A DNA stretch of 64,000 bases from Epiperipatus broadwayi (Eukaryota; Onychophora; Udeonychophora; Euonychophora; Peripatidae), in contig JAQFVV010012668.1 in the NCBI GenBank assembly GCA_028023455.1, forward strand, positions 370,001 to 434,000, given 5' to 3'. The notes under the pieces are model-generated. The model saw only the letters and a list, made by a program, of their open reading frames with translations, did no database searches and was not told the origin of the DNA. A program made the position numbers and the translations under genes. Position 1 is the stretch's first letter, and the number at the start of each line of letters is the position of its first letter. Shown one piece after another: positions 1 to 11,339 of the stretch.

Positions 1-1291
1 ATAATGTATCTAATAGAACAAACCAAGTGTTTATTTTTTTTTATAGTTAGCCAACATAACCTATGAATAAATAAAATAAAGTGCAAAGCATTTTAATAGT
101 TTTTAAAAATGTGTTGAATAAACAATCTAAGTATGAAAATATAAATTTCTTTCCTTAAATAAGTCATAGCTAAATCCTTAATTGTCAAACTATATAATAA
201 ATATAATAGAATTTATTAATAAGCATCAAAAATACAATATAATAGTGTAAATATTTTATTATTGAACAAAAACAAGGGAAAATATTTTTGTAATATAAAA
301 CGTAAACAAGTTTTGTGACTGAGAGCTATTAATTTTTTCAAAAGACTTTATCTTGTATTTGGAAAGGAGAGTATTAATTAAATGTTTAAATCTATCCAGC
401 ACATGTGTAGTGTAGTGATCCCTAATTATTATTACAGATAGCAAGCACTATATAAATAAATAACTCATTATATGTGATTAATTAAAAATAATGGATAGAT
501 TTTGAAAACAAAGAACTTTTTATTATTATCAAGAAGGTATTAATGGAATGCAAGAGTTATATCAGGTGTTCTATTTAAAATTGACCTAGTTTGGTGTTCC
601 ATCAATAAACAATGTAAGTATGAAAATTTAAAATATCAGATTAAATATAACTTTGTTAATAGAAAACATGAATAAATTTATGCATGAGAGATTTTCAATG
701 GTTTTCCCACAAACAAGGACTACTTTTAATGAAATACTGACTTGCTGGTTAAAGTTGATCTAAATACTGATGGAAAAAAGCTGGGCTATCTTTGTTCCTC
801 GTTATGCAGGATGGATCTCAGAAATGAATTTCAAAGAATTATATTCTGAATGTACTTCAATATTTTTAATAACCAGGTAAGTAACATAAATTTATATAAT
901 TATTTATATAATATCAGAGCTGACTCGTGAAGAGGAAGGGAGCAATGCAATGTTTTCATGGGTATGTGTGGTGGTTCTTTCAAATATGATAAAAACATAG
1001 ATATTAAAAAAATTATCTTATTCATTGATATTTCCTATCTCCATTAGCAATTTTGCAGGATTATCCAATAATATAAAAACTTTTGAAAGAAAAAATCCCA
1101 CTTAAGTTACTAAATACATATTTTTATTTTAAGATATTATTTAATTAGTTTTAAAAATATTTTTTAAACATTAATTTGTTTTATTACAGCACGTGTTTTA
1201 ATCTACACATTTATTTTTATAGAAACAATTAAATAAAACATATAAGCCAATAAACATCACATGACCACCTCCTCTTATGCTTGTGTATATC
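1..1291. other. AT-rich intergenic stretch
   Basis: No gene recognised. Reading frames are short and interrupted. The part at about 340-475 resembles sequence at 60300-60440: both hold a TATCTTGTAT-like word, a GAGAGTATT word, an ATTACAG word and a CTATATAAA...CTCATTATA stretch in the same order. It is therefore probably an old copy of a dispersed repeat. The rest shows nothing I can name. Confidence 0.5.
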
Positions 1292-1690
1292 TGTTGTTAA
1301 AACAGGCAGACCTCACTATATATGTTGCCACACACAGCAAGCTAGAGTAATCGATGGATGCCAGAAGGCTTTTGCATAAAATCCCCATCTAGTGCCTACT
1401 CATCCAATATCCATCCACAGACTAGTTTCTGGCTTATGGCCTTCATCATTGAGGAGCATTGTATCTGAGAGCACTGCATCTAGATCTTAGGACCTCTAAG
1501 ATCTAGATGCAGTACTCTCAGATCCAAGGCTCCTCACTAAAGAAGGACATAAGCCAGAAACTAGTCTGGGGATATTGGATGAGTAGGCACTAGATGGGGA
1601 TTTTATGCAAAAGCCTTCTGGCATCCATCGATTACTCTAGCTTGCTGTGTGTGGCAACATATATAGTGAGTTTTGCCTGTTTTAAAAACA
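1292..1690. mobile_element. 399-bp foldback (long inverted repeat) element
   Basis: The two halves are near-perfect reverse complements around a centre at about 1491, with a loop of only a few bases (GATCTTAG / CTAAGATC flank it). Arms of about 195 bp differ at only scattered positions, for example CAGACCTCAC in the left arm against CAAAACTCAC in the reversed right arm. The outer ends are TGTTGTTAAAACAGGC and the complement of TGTTTTTAAAACAGGC. TATA lies just outside both ends, which would fit a TA-type target-site duplication. There is no ORF. It is most likely a non-autonomous DNA element (MITE or foldback type). A transcript through it would form a ~190-bp double-stranded hairpin. Confidence 0.9.
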
Positions 1691-3580
1691 TATAAGGTAT
1701 TTCCCAAACAAGTTAAATGACTAAAGCCATATTTTCAAGTTTTTCTTGGGAAGATGCTGAGAAAAAAATGTCTTTTAATTTATGTTTTATTTCATAGAAT
1801 GGGAAAGGGGTGTTAAAATTTACCTTGCACAAAGAAATTTCTTACGCATGTGATGGTGCTGATTACAATCAAAATACCAACATCACAAACTTTTAGACAA
1901 ACAACAATATTAGAATTATAGGTTACAGTCAGGTTAGAAAGCTTAGTAAAGGATAGCTTTATTGTGTCATGAGATCAGTATATTAGAATTTTTGATATTT
2001 TGAATTGATTCTAAGATACACCAAGTTGAACAGTGATCCATAACATCTATCATAAATGAAGACATTGACAAAGATGATAGTTAAAAAATACAACTTTGTA
2101 TAACTCCATCACTTGATCTTAAAAGTATTAGACATATCACCAATTAAACTAAAAGTCAATTTTATGGAAGAACAAAATCAGCCTGAGTGACCTTTATATC
2201 TGTAAATAAGAGAAAATACACATGGATAAACTTAATTTATTCTAATATTAAATAACTCTACTGAAAGAACCCACAAATCCCTTAAATCACGAATCTATGA
2301 TGAAATCAGTCACATACATTGCTAATTCACAGAACAGATAGCTAGAAAAATTAAGACATTAATAAAAAATATGCACTTATGGAATGATTATTATTTTAAA
2401 TAAATACCTATTAAAAACACATTTATAACTCAAGTTTATATATATTGTGAAAAAATATTAAACTAGATTCCATATCTTCCTATAGAATATATGCTTGTGT
2501 AATTTAAAGATTAGCAAACATTTAAGACATTTTATAGTTCCTTGTCCTGACAAGTTAGCTCAATTACCAAGCAGTAATTCTTGATTTAATTTCTTAAATA
2601 AAACGGACAAATAAATTGATTTGTACAACAATTGAAATAGAAGTATAGATATAATATACAGATAATACTATTTAATTATTTGATTTAAACATGTAACAAA
2701 AAAAATAAAACAATTAATTTGGCTACAAAACTTTTAATACAATTTATCATAACATCTAATTCAAACTTCTATAAAATAATTTTAGATTAAACACACACAC
2801 ACACATATATAGTGACATTTGGCTTTCGCCAAAGAGAGCTAGTTCGTTGTAGATGTAGCATTCACTGAAAAAAAAAGTTTTTTCTCACAGAAAATCAATA
2901 AATTTAACATGTTCATAACTGACGTTGGTTTAGATAATTCTACCTAATGATCAGAATGCTTTTGTTAGAAATATAATACTTAAAATTAATGCATAGTTGT
3001 GCTTAGATGTTTGAATACAGTTTAAAATCAGTCAACCAGTGGATTTAGATATGCCTTGATTATCGGGATTGGGATGAGTAACCTGAGTAGGGGAATTAAG
3101 TGTTAAAATAGGTAGTTATTATAATAACTTAATATAATGCGTTTAATTTAAAGAAATAGATGCATAAGTTTTAATAGTAGATTTAACTTGAAAGTAGTTA
3201 TAAAATTAAGCAGTCATTTTATTTAATTAGATTAGTAAATTTAAGACAGTTGAATAGGTTTATTACTAGCTATAATTTCAATACTTCAGTTGCAATGGTT
3301 ACAGATCTGTGTGGAGGCTTACTTGCTCGTATAAATGTAATTTTATTTATTGGGAAAAACATAAATGTTCATGAATCATGTTTGGTATCATTTAAAAGTC
3401 TATTGAATGGGTAACAATTTTTCATTAAATTTAAAAAAATGTTTGAAAATATTCAGTCATAAAATTTGATTTAATTTAAATCATTTATTTTATATTTTAT
3501 TTTACTTTGCTACATTTTTTTTTTATTATCTTGATTTTTTTTAAAATTTTTATTATACAATTTAAAATTGGGAAAATCCC
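1691..3580. other. AT-rich intergenic stretch
   Basis: No gene recognised. It holds a short (AC)n run at about 2791-2804 and a perfect 6-bp hairpin, TTTGGC TTTC GCCAAA, at 2818-2833, with no known role. The remainder is low-complexity A/T sequence. Confidence 0.4.
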
Positions 3581-3587
3581 AATTAAA

Positions 3588-3745
3588 TCACGTGATCATT
3601 TGGGTAGTGTGAGTAATTAATGTCAAAATTATAAGTAATAGCCAATAGGAAATTAATACAGGAAAGGAGCAAACAAAGAAAGCATGTTTGAGGATGGTTG
3701 ACAACAGGAGGTTATAAAAAGGCATGCACACCTCTGAGAAAGTTC
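3588..3745 (+). promoter_or_regulatory. Candidate RNA polymerase II promoter (E-box, CCAAT, TATA)
   Basis: Three canonical elements occur in the right order on the plus strand. A palindromic TCACGTGA E-box lies at 3588-3595, CCAAT at 3642-3646 inside GCCAATAGGA, and TATAAAAA at 3713-3720. A start site about 30 bp beyond the TATA box would fall near the pyrimidine-rich TTATTCTTCATT (about 3747). An AATAAA at about 3842 raises the alternative that this is a solo LTR (TATA then AATAAA in an R-like region). Each motif is short and can occur by chance in A/T-rich DNA; the ordered spacing is what makes it worth listing. Confidence 0.35.
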
Positions 3746-3902
3746 TTATTCTTCATTAAAAATTCTACTAAAAATTTTGTACTAAAGAAAAGGGGTATTA
3801 AATTTGTAGAGTTGTAGAAAACTTAAAGTTCAAACTCTAAGAAATAAAATTTTAATAAGTTCTTGTTTTAGATGAGAATATTGATGTAAATCTTTAAATC
3901 AG

Positions 3903-4026
3903 GTACTCATTTTACCACAAAGCTGCCCAAGAGTCAGATCCCAGTGATAAAGAATTTATGTGCAACATGTCAAGGAATGATGCATCTGGAACAAACTCAT
4001 CACTTTCTAAACTTAAAATATTACAG
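3903..4026 (+). CDS. Possible short coding exon, function unknown
   Basis: The interval is bounded by an AG at 3901-3902 (TTTAAATCAG) and by CAG followed by GTATTA at 4027, which is a good 5' splice site. In the phase that leaves one base before the first codon it is open for 41 codons. The peptide is hydrophilic and Ser/Asn-rich, with an internal ATG at 3958 giving MCNMSRNDASGTNSS and onward to KLKILQ at the donor. Its composition is less A/T-rich than its surroundings, and it lies ~180 bp downstream of the promoter-like block. I do not recognise the peptide. It could be a first exon (ATG at 3958), an internal exon, or chance. Confidence 0.2.
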
Positions 4027-4029
4027 GTA

Positions 4030-6900
4030 TTATTTTTACAATATCCCGATTTCTGTATGAATTGGTTAAATGTCTAATCTGGAAGGAAAGGAGAAAGGAA
4101 AAATAAATTCTAGATCTATCTGTAATGTTGAATGTATGCTAGAACTGAGTTAAAAATAGGGACTTTAGAAATTTTTAAATGCCTATTATTTTAATGATGA
4201 AAGAGAAACCATTTCTTTGTATGAAAAATTTTGAAATAATAATGGATGACTATTTATTAATTGGAAAAAGGAAAGTTAACAAATAAAATAGCTAGATTTA
4301 ATAATAAATCGCTACTGTTAAGATGAATAAATTTGTATCTGAATATGTTTGAAAATGGAATGGCAGAATTATAAAATATCCTAGAATTATAGAGTTCATT
4401 TATTGCTACTGAAAAAACCTATAAAAGAATCAGATTGAATATTAAAATGATGTACTCAAGTATTAAATGCTTTTGGGAAAGATGCATGAGGATCTTATAT
4501 GATTAAAGAAATAATGCAACTAGCTTCAAATAATATTTTTTTTAAAAATTGTTTGAATTGAAAGAATTTTGCTGAATAATAAGTTTAATAACCCTTTTGA
4601 TTAATCTAATCTTAAGGGAAATGTGGATTAATCTGTTTGTGCATGTGTATATGGTTCATGGAAAATGGCCATTTGTTTGTCTTCATGTGCTAATATTCAT
4701 CAAATGTGTGCGTATATAATGTATGCAGAACTGACTAAATGCAATCGTTCAGATGATGCTGATAGGGTGAGATCATCACAGTGAATAAATTGATGGATTG
4801 TGACTAGAGACTTTTGCTAAGGATTTTAAGTATACATTTTTTTAATATTATTCATTTATTTTATAATGCGTTATTGAAAAGCCTATTTTTATTTATGATA
4901 TATTAATTATAATAGCACCTATACTGAAATTAGGTTATATTAGGGTGAAATATGCCTTTCTAATATCGTTAGATACAGTTTAATCTAGATATTATGAGAA
5001 TATTAATAACGTAGATATGTGAGAAATTTTAAATTATTTACATAAGAGGTTCATGCATTTTTTATTCTTATTATTAAATTTTAACATTATCAAAGCTATG
5101 TCATATTAATTATATAGTATTAAGATTTTAAATGTTGCTATGTCCTAGATTATGAGAGATATAGTTATAAAATGTTATATATTTTGAGAATAATGCACAT
5201 TTCTTAATTATTTAAGGCTAATATAATTTTTTTCTAGTCATATTTGATGATTATCATATTATCGGTTTTATACATCAATGCTATATTATATTTAGCGAGA
5301 GTTAAAACCAAGTTCTCTCTAGGATAAGTGATATTTGTGTAAGGCCATTATGTGACTAAGGTATGCCAAGTTATTGTTACCTTGAGAGTTGAGATTGAGC
5401 ATAGCTTTCTCTCGATTGTTAGTAGTATATTTTAACTAGTTTATTAGATCGAGGATAGCTCTCCATCTCCATAGTGGATATATTCCATGAGAGATAGGTT
5501 TCATATTATAGTTGTAGTAGTTATCGGTTCATTCCTGTATTTTATATGTGTAGTGACTCAGTCCTAACACATCTGGTTGCCCTCAGATAGTAGAAGCACT
5601 CTCCGGATTCATTCCATCGCAAGTTTAATGCATTTATAGTCTTATTTTCCTCCTGGATATATCTTCATAGTAATATTTTTCACCACAGAAGATGATGTTA
5701 ACTTAGGTGGTTGGTCATTGTTTAAGTTTCATATTTGAAGTGTATCACCTACTTCAGGGGCACTTTTTAATTCCTAAGTGTGAGTTTAAGGTTGATGTAT
5801 AATGTGTTTTGCTGAGCTTTGCTCACAATCATTTATAAAACCGATATTCTAAATTTGAAATTAATGCTAATAGCCTAAATAAGCAATGCGCATCATGACC
5901 AGCTGATCACAGAAGCAAGTTACCACTAGAATGATAAGATTAATCTTCTTCATTACTCATTGTTGGGACATAAGAAGCATCGAGTATATCCGAATGTATA
6001 GTGTGAACTCTGAAAGAATTGGTTTTGCTAATAGCTGGAAAGTTAAAAGTGTGAAGTGAACATACGAGGGATTTAATAAAATAGTATAATTAAAAGCTGT
6101 AACTTCAAATCAACAGCCGTTAGCTAATATGGTTTGATTACTAAGAGTTTGGTGGCTTTTAAAGCTAAAGTTAAAAGTTAGTAGCATCAAGACATATATT
6201 TCTATCAAAAGATGGAATAAGCTTTAAAAATTTACCTAATAATTTGTTAACTTATTTTATGTACCATTGTATAAAATAATTATTCATACTAACTGTAAAA
6301 CGGGAATATGTAGAGCTGGTATTTTCTGCCATCTCATATATATATACACATTTTATTTTATTAAAATCGCGTACCTGTTATAAAATGTTTAAATAATAAT
6401 TTTTGAAATATTATTTTTAAGTAGTTTTTTTAACTATTTATCTTGAAGAAATCAGAATTCCTTCGGTTAAATTATTTATTTAAATTCATTGAATCTTGAG
6501 ATAAAAATAGATCTTGAGATTTCTGTTTACTAAAATTTTTTTTGTTTTAAATTGTAATACTTGGGTTGGAGGAAGAAAAAAAAAATATATTAGCAATTAA
6601 CTCTATTGTTGAAGTTCAGATATTAAAAGTATTTTGCGATCTATTACGATAATTGATCCAGAATTTTTCCACTAATTAAAAAAAAAGATGACCAAAAAAA
6701 GAGAAAAATTGGAACTGTAAAAAATATCTAAAAATAAAATAATAGGTATGAATCCGATTCATAAAAAAAAAAAAGTATAAATTATGGAGTTTCCTACTCG
6801 ACATTTGATTTGGCTTTTGAACTGGCTTGTGTGTGTACTCATATATATAAAACCCAGTGAAGAGAAATTAAAATATAATATTAACAAGTGCCAAGAAAAT
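4030..6900. other. Intergenic stretch without recognised genes
   Basis: No coding region or known repeat recognised. The part from about 5280 to 6030 has more even base composition than its surroundings and no obvious tandem or inverted structure. It could be unique regulatory or intronic sequence, but nothing specific can be claimed. Confidence 0.35.
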
Positions 6901-6919
6901 GTTTTCTGGCTAAGGGATA

Positions 6920-7108
6920 TCAGAACTTTCCCCTTGGGGAATTATGTCTCATAACACCACCTGAAGCTATCTGTGTGAATGTCAACCAAGGGAAATAAAG
7001 ATCTGCACAGCTAGCCAAGAAAAACAATGAAACAAATGGAGGATTCATGCCAATCATCGCAAGAAAATTCATATAAGAACTTTGTCCACCTGGAGCAAGT
7101 TGTCCCAT
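6920..7108 (-). CDS. Unrecognised 62-codon ORF (doubtful)
   Basis: An ATG-initiated ORF reading MGQLAPGGQSSYMNFLAMIG, then a hydrophobic stretch (FVSLFFLASCADLYF). Its composition is more protein-like than that of most ORFs here, but it has no recognised domain, no paired splice signals and no supporting context. It may be an exon fragment, a piece of a repeat, or chance. Confidence 0.12.
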   Translation of the reverse strand: MGQLAPGGQSSYMNFLAMIGMNPPFVSLFFLASCADLYFPWLTFTQIASGGVMRHNSPRGKF

Positions 7109-7470
7109 TGATCGATCAGGGTAATTATGAACTTTTTGTTAAAGAACTTTTCTTTAATTTTGTCGTAATAGACTCCATTCACTTAAGTATATAAAAAAGT
7201 TTCAACAGTAGAGAGAGTTTTTACAAGGATTATTAATTTTATATAATTTTGTATTGAGTAACAAGGGGGGGGGTATGCTTTTATGTTACTAATTTTTATT
7301 AGTCAAAATTTTGCTTTGTATAATTCTCCTTCAATTATTATTATATTCAAAATATGAATACAAGAATGAATGTTATCTGCTCAATCTAGAAAGTCAAAAC
7401 AGGAAGGGAGGAATAAAAGGTCAGTTAATAATTCCATCTATAAGTAAACACAGGAACCTTATAATGAAAT

Positions 7471-7686
7471 CTAATGTTTAAAAAAGGAATGCGCGACAGC
7501 TGCAAGCAAACAGTGGACACTTGCAGCATCTCTCAAGGCTTTGAATGTTGCAATAAGCCACCCCAGAGTTTCACTCCTATTTGGGTCAGGGTTTCTATAT
7601 TCAACTTGAGCCACTGTCACCCATAAGTTTTGTGATGGTATATGTTCTCTCTCGAGAAAAGAATATTTGTTAAATTTTTGGATCAT
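7471..7686 (-). CDS. Unrecognised 71-codon ORF (doubtful)
   Basis: An ATG-initiated ORF whose central part (WVTVAQVEYRNPDPNRSETL, then GWLIATFKALRDAASVHCLL) is compositionally protein-like and locally G+C-richer. No family is recognised. It lies on the same strand as the ORF at 6920-7108, about 360 bp away, so both could be remnants of one unit. A degraded transposable-element protein is as likely as a host exon. Confidence 0.15.
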   Translation of the reverse strand: MIQKFNKYSFLEREHIPSQNLWVTVAQVEYRNPDPNRSETLGWLIATFKALRDAASVHCLLAAVAHSFFKH

Positions 7687-7689
7687 ATT

Positions 7690-9220
7690 TAAAAAGAGAT
7701 AATGTTTGAGTTTATATTTGTACTTTGTTTTTATAATAGGTTAAGTCAGTTTGGGCTGCTAAAAAAAAAGGAATTAGGAGAGATCTCAATAAGAGAAAGG
7801 AATATAATAAACATTTAAACTTTACTGAAGTATCTCTGTTTTAATCTAAATTACTAGTTTAATAATTAAGTACCCATTTGGTATAATTAAAGCCATGCAA
7901 GATTATGTTTTAAAATCTATTAGGTGACCGCTGTACATAAAATAAATTATCACTACAATCATTGAAGTTTCTTCTCAATCTGGTGCTAGGCTATATATCT
8001 AGTGGCACCCTCATACCAGTCATCGTAATAAAATTGTGGACTTCGGGGCAATTTGTAGTGGCACAATGTTTAAACAGTAAATTTAGATAGTTGAGATATT
8101 TCAATGTTTATTTCAATGTTAAGTCCATGCAAGGTTACTGTACAATAAGGGCATGTAATTCAATTACATACTATTTAATGCAAAAGAAAGTGGAATTGTA
8201 TTTTCTGTAGCGATTATAAAATCCACTGTATATATTTTTCATTAAGTTTGTTATCAGATTGTTATGATGTTAGCTTACATTAAAGTTTATAATTTTTAAA
8301 GTTGATAATTTTGTTAATAAATGTTATTTTGTTAATTAAATTTGATGTAATGTCTTAATGTTCTTGGTACTCACTGAATCAAGAAATCTTAACAATATAC
8401 AACCTTAAAAACAAATATTTGATATTCATCCAGGTACAGATACATAACAAATGTTTCACTACTGAATTAATAATTATTTAAAAATCACTTAAAAAAAAAA
8501 AAACATTTATCATTTGCTTTACGGATTATTATAATTTCACCTGCAAATATAATGAAGAAAAATTACATTCAGATTAGTTATTATTTCCATTTTAATAAAT
8601 TTATTATGTTGTTGATGAGTATCTTGAGTGGACATAAAATCCTTTCCCCCTCTTGGTATTCAAATGTACTCTTACTTCTAGTCGATGATAATATAGTTCA
8701 AAATTTAGAGTTTGGTATGATATTTTATATTAGTTAACTATTTATTAATTTATAAAATTTTATTATTATTGGTTAATGAAAAGTAGATATTAGCTCGTGA
8801 ATTAAGTGAATGTCGACCTATGCTAATCACTAAGATAACATTCGATCAACAACATATTCATAAAATCACTAGTAGAAACTTTGCATGCCTTATAAGAACC
8901 CTGAGATCATGATATTCTAATTTTAAATTAATAATTCATAGATTTATTGCTAGAGAATTAATGTGGCCTTATGAATTAATAAAATTGATAGAACTAATTG
9001 TTGATTCCATGCAGATCTGATCATGACAACATGATAGTGTTAAGGATTTAAAGAGACAAAAGTATTGAAGAAGGAAGAGTGGAAAAAGATGTATCAGAAA
9101 GAAATTAATTGTAATCATGCTGCTTGGTGATTTATGTGGGGAATACAGATATCATTAAAGTGTTGCAAGAGTGAATTGAGATATCTCTTTCTCTTCTAGT
9201 TTATTAATAATGTTTTATAA
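7690..9220. other. AT-rich intergenic stretch
   Basis: No gene recognised. The segment at about 7980-8025 (a CTAGTGGC(A/G)CCCT word) has a counterpart at about 14918-14930, so both may be worn copies of a dispersed repeat. Otherwise nothing is seen. Confidence 0.3.
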
Positions 9221-9229
9221 TGCGTATTA

Positions 9230-9640
9230 TTGGTATAATTCTCAGTGTTCTTGGCATGAATTATCAAAGCAATTACAGAACTCTGAGCATTAGCTGAAGT
9301 GTGGTTGTTTTGCTTAATATCTCTTGAGATATTAAAGCCATGTTATTTCCAAATAATACATTGATATTTTGTCTAGCCAAATTGAACTGGATTTCTCATG
9401 CTGCATTTTGTTCTATTTAATAATATCTTTGTGCGATTTAAGAGAGTTGCCTGTAAAAATTTGCTGTTTGGCATGTATTCAATTTGTGTGACCATTATAG
9501 CCATAAGAGCATGATGGTTGAGACAGCCAGTCCATTCCATTTAGATTACAGGTTGACTGACTTCATGTTTGCAAATTTGGTCATCCATCGATCTACCATG
9601 CATTCATTCATGCATCATCTTTCTTGTGTTGGGTTACAAT
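9230..9640. other. Higher-complexity noncoding block
   Basis: About 400 bp with clearly more balanced base composition and few homopolymers compared with its flanks, but no open frame of note. It includes an imperfect inverted pair around CTCTTGAGAT and repeated CAT-containing words (CATGCATTCATTCATGCATC at about 9598-9617). It could be a conserved noncoding element; nothing in the sequence alone proves it. Confidence 0.2.
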
Positions 9641-9649
9641 ATATATATT

Positions 9650-11050
9650 TTAACTGACAAAATTGCACAACCCACATGAAAATCACCCAAGGACAATCAA
9701 CATGCGCATTCCACATTCTGATGTCATGGAATACAAACTTTTTCTTTTACAACCTGCTAATATCAGAGAGCAAGCAAGAGACTATTAACTATTTACTTCT
9801 ATTATTGATTGCAAATAAAGATTACAAACTGCCAAAAATAATGAGACAACACTATTTGTTCATGTATATATAACTCAAAACATATACTGGTGTGACTAAC
9901 CACTTAATTTATAACTTAAGTTAAGATAAATACACTTTTCCAAAATTTCTTAGATTAATTTACTTTTAATTTATACAGTGGTATAAAGGTTTACAATAAT
10001 TGATACTATTTTAGAATACTATTAACATTAATTGTTTGAATGGATTCCAATCTACTGCATAGACACCTAACTGTTCTCTAATATCCTCACTGCTATTCTA
10101 ATGCTGATACAAGCTTATAAATTAAAGCTGATTTTACTAATCGATTGTTGTGATCAATTACAGGTTATGATATTAGTATGCAATAAATAATTGTAAAATG
10201 TAGAAAATCACATCTGTACTACAATGATATCTACATAAGATCAAATACATGTGATAATTGTATGCCTATGATAGGAATTAACTGTCTACTGCATATATAA
10301 TAATATAAACTGACTGGCAGTTGCATAGTATCACTACATGCATAAAATAAATAGATGGCATATGGTAGGAATTGATCATCTACCACACATCATGGTTTAA
10401 ATCAGGTAATTATTGTAAGGGATCAGGAGTAGCAAATGATGTTACAACCATAAAATACTAACGTGTTACATAAAAATGAGAATCAGATGTAACTCATAAT
10501 CTGAATTGATGGATACCAGCTGTATATTCTTATCAATAATAATTCAAATAGAAGACTAGTTAGCTAAAACTGACATCTACTTAACAGAATTCCACTCTAG
10601 CTTGTCTATGCAGCACGATTGAACTCCATTCATAATTTACTAAATTTATTGCTTTAATATATTATTTATCTTTTAAATAAAGTGGAAATAATGATTTAAC
10701 TAATATACATCTTTTAATAGAATGGCAAGAGACTGCAATTACAAGCTAAATGCCTTTTATAAAGTAATTTATTACAATTAGCACCGATTAAATTGTGGCA
10801 TGATATTTAAATAGAACAAACTACAATCTCTTGCCATATCTTCTTGCAAACAGATTAATTACAAAACTATTCATTAATATATTTCATTAGATCAGAAATA
10901 CTAATTAACTAAGTTTTAGTTTAAAAGTTATACTTTTTCTTTTAGCTTAACATTTCACATTCAATCTTTAGGTATTTATGGAGTTGATTCTTAAAACCAT
11001 AGCTATGGTGAATGAAAGTTTAAATCACCATTTCACATTTATTTTGGATA
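9650..11050. other. Intergenic stretch with weak internal repetition
   Basis: No gene recognised. A loosely repeated word set (TATGATAGGAATTAACTGTC near 10266 and TATGGTAGGAATTGATCATC near 10362) suggests an old duplication. A near-palindromic ATCGATTGTTGTGATCAAT lies at about 10140-10158. Confidence 0.25.
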
Positions 11051-11062
11051 CACAGATATCAG

Positions 11063-11332
11063 TTAAGTCTTGCTTTGGTGGCTGGTTCCTCCTGTAGCAT
11101 TGGACATTAGCTTTTTCCTATTGTAAGGTGGATACATAGTGGACACAAGTTTGGGTGGTTCCTTCAGTTGTTGATGGCTTCTTTGACATGATTCAGAGCC
11201 AGCTTGATAAGTGAAGCAGATAACAGCTTCTCTATACTTGCACAGTAGACTTGTTGGAATTAGCAGGTAAAAATTAATTACAGCAGAATAATAATCACTG
11301 GCAGAATAATGATGGGAAGATTTCAAGACCAA
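11063..11332 (-). CDS. Unrecognised 89-codon ORF with nearby poly(A) signal (doubtful)
   Basis: An ATG-initiated ORF whose C-terminal half is hydrophilic (AGSESCQRSHQQLKEPPKLV, then STMYPPYNRKKLMSNATGGT) and locally G+C-richer. An AATAAA sequence follows the stop by about 20-25 bp on the same strand, as in a terminal exon or retrocopy. No domain is recognised, and the N-terminal half looks like chance translation. It may be a repeat-derived sequence. Confidence 0.18.
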   Translation of the reverse strand: MVLKSSHHYSASDYYSAVINFYLLIPTSLLCKYREAVICFTYQAGSESCQRSHQQLKEPPKLVSTMYPPYNRKKLMSNATGGTSHQSKT

Positions 11333-11339
11333 TTTAAAA

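Noticed and set aside
2818-2833. TTTGGC-TTTC-GCCAAA hairpin as a terminator or regulatory RNA
   Set aside because: A 6-bp stem is too small to mean anything alone in a eukaryotic genome, and no gene precedes it.
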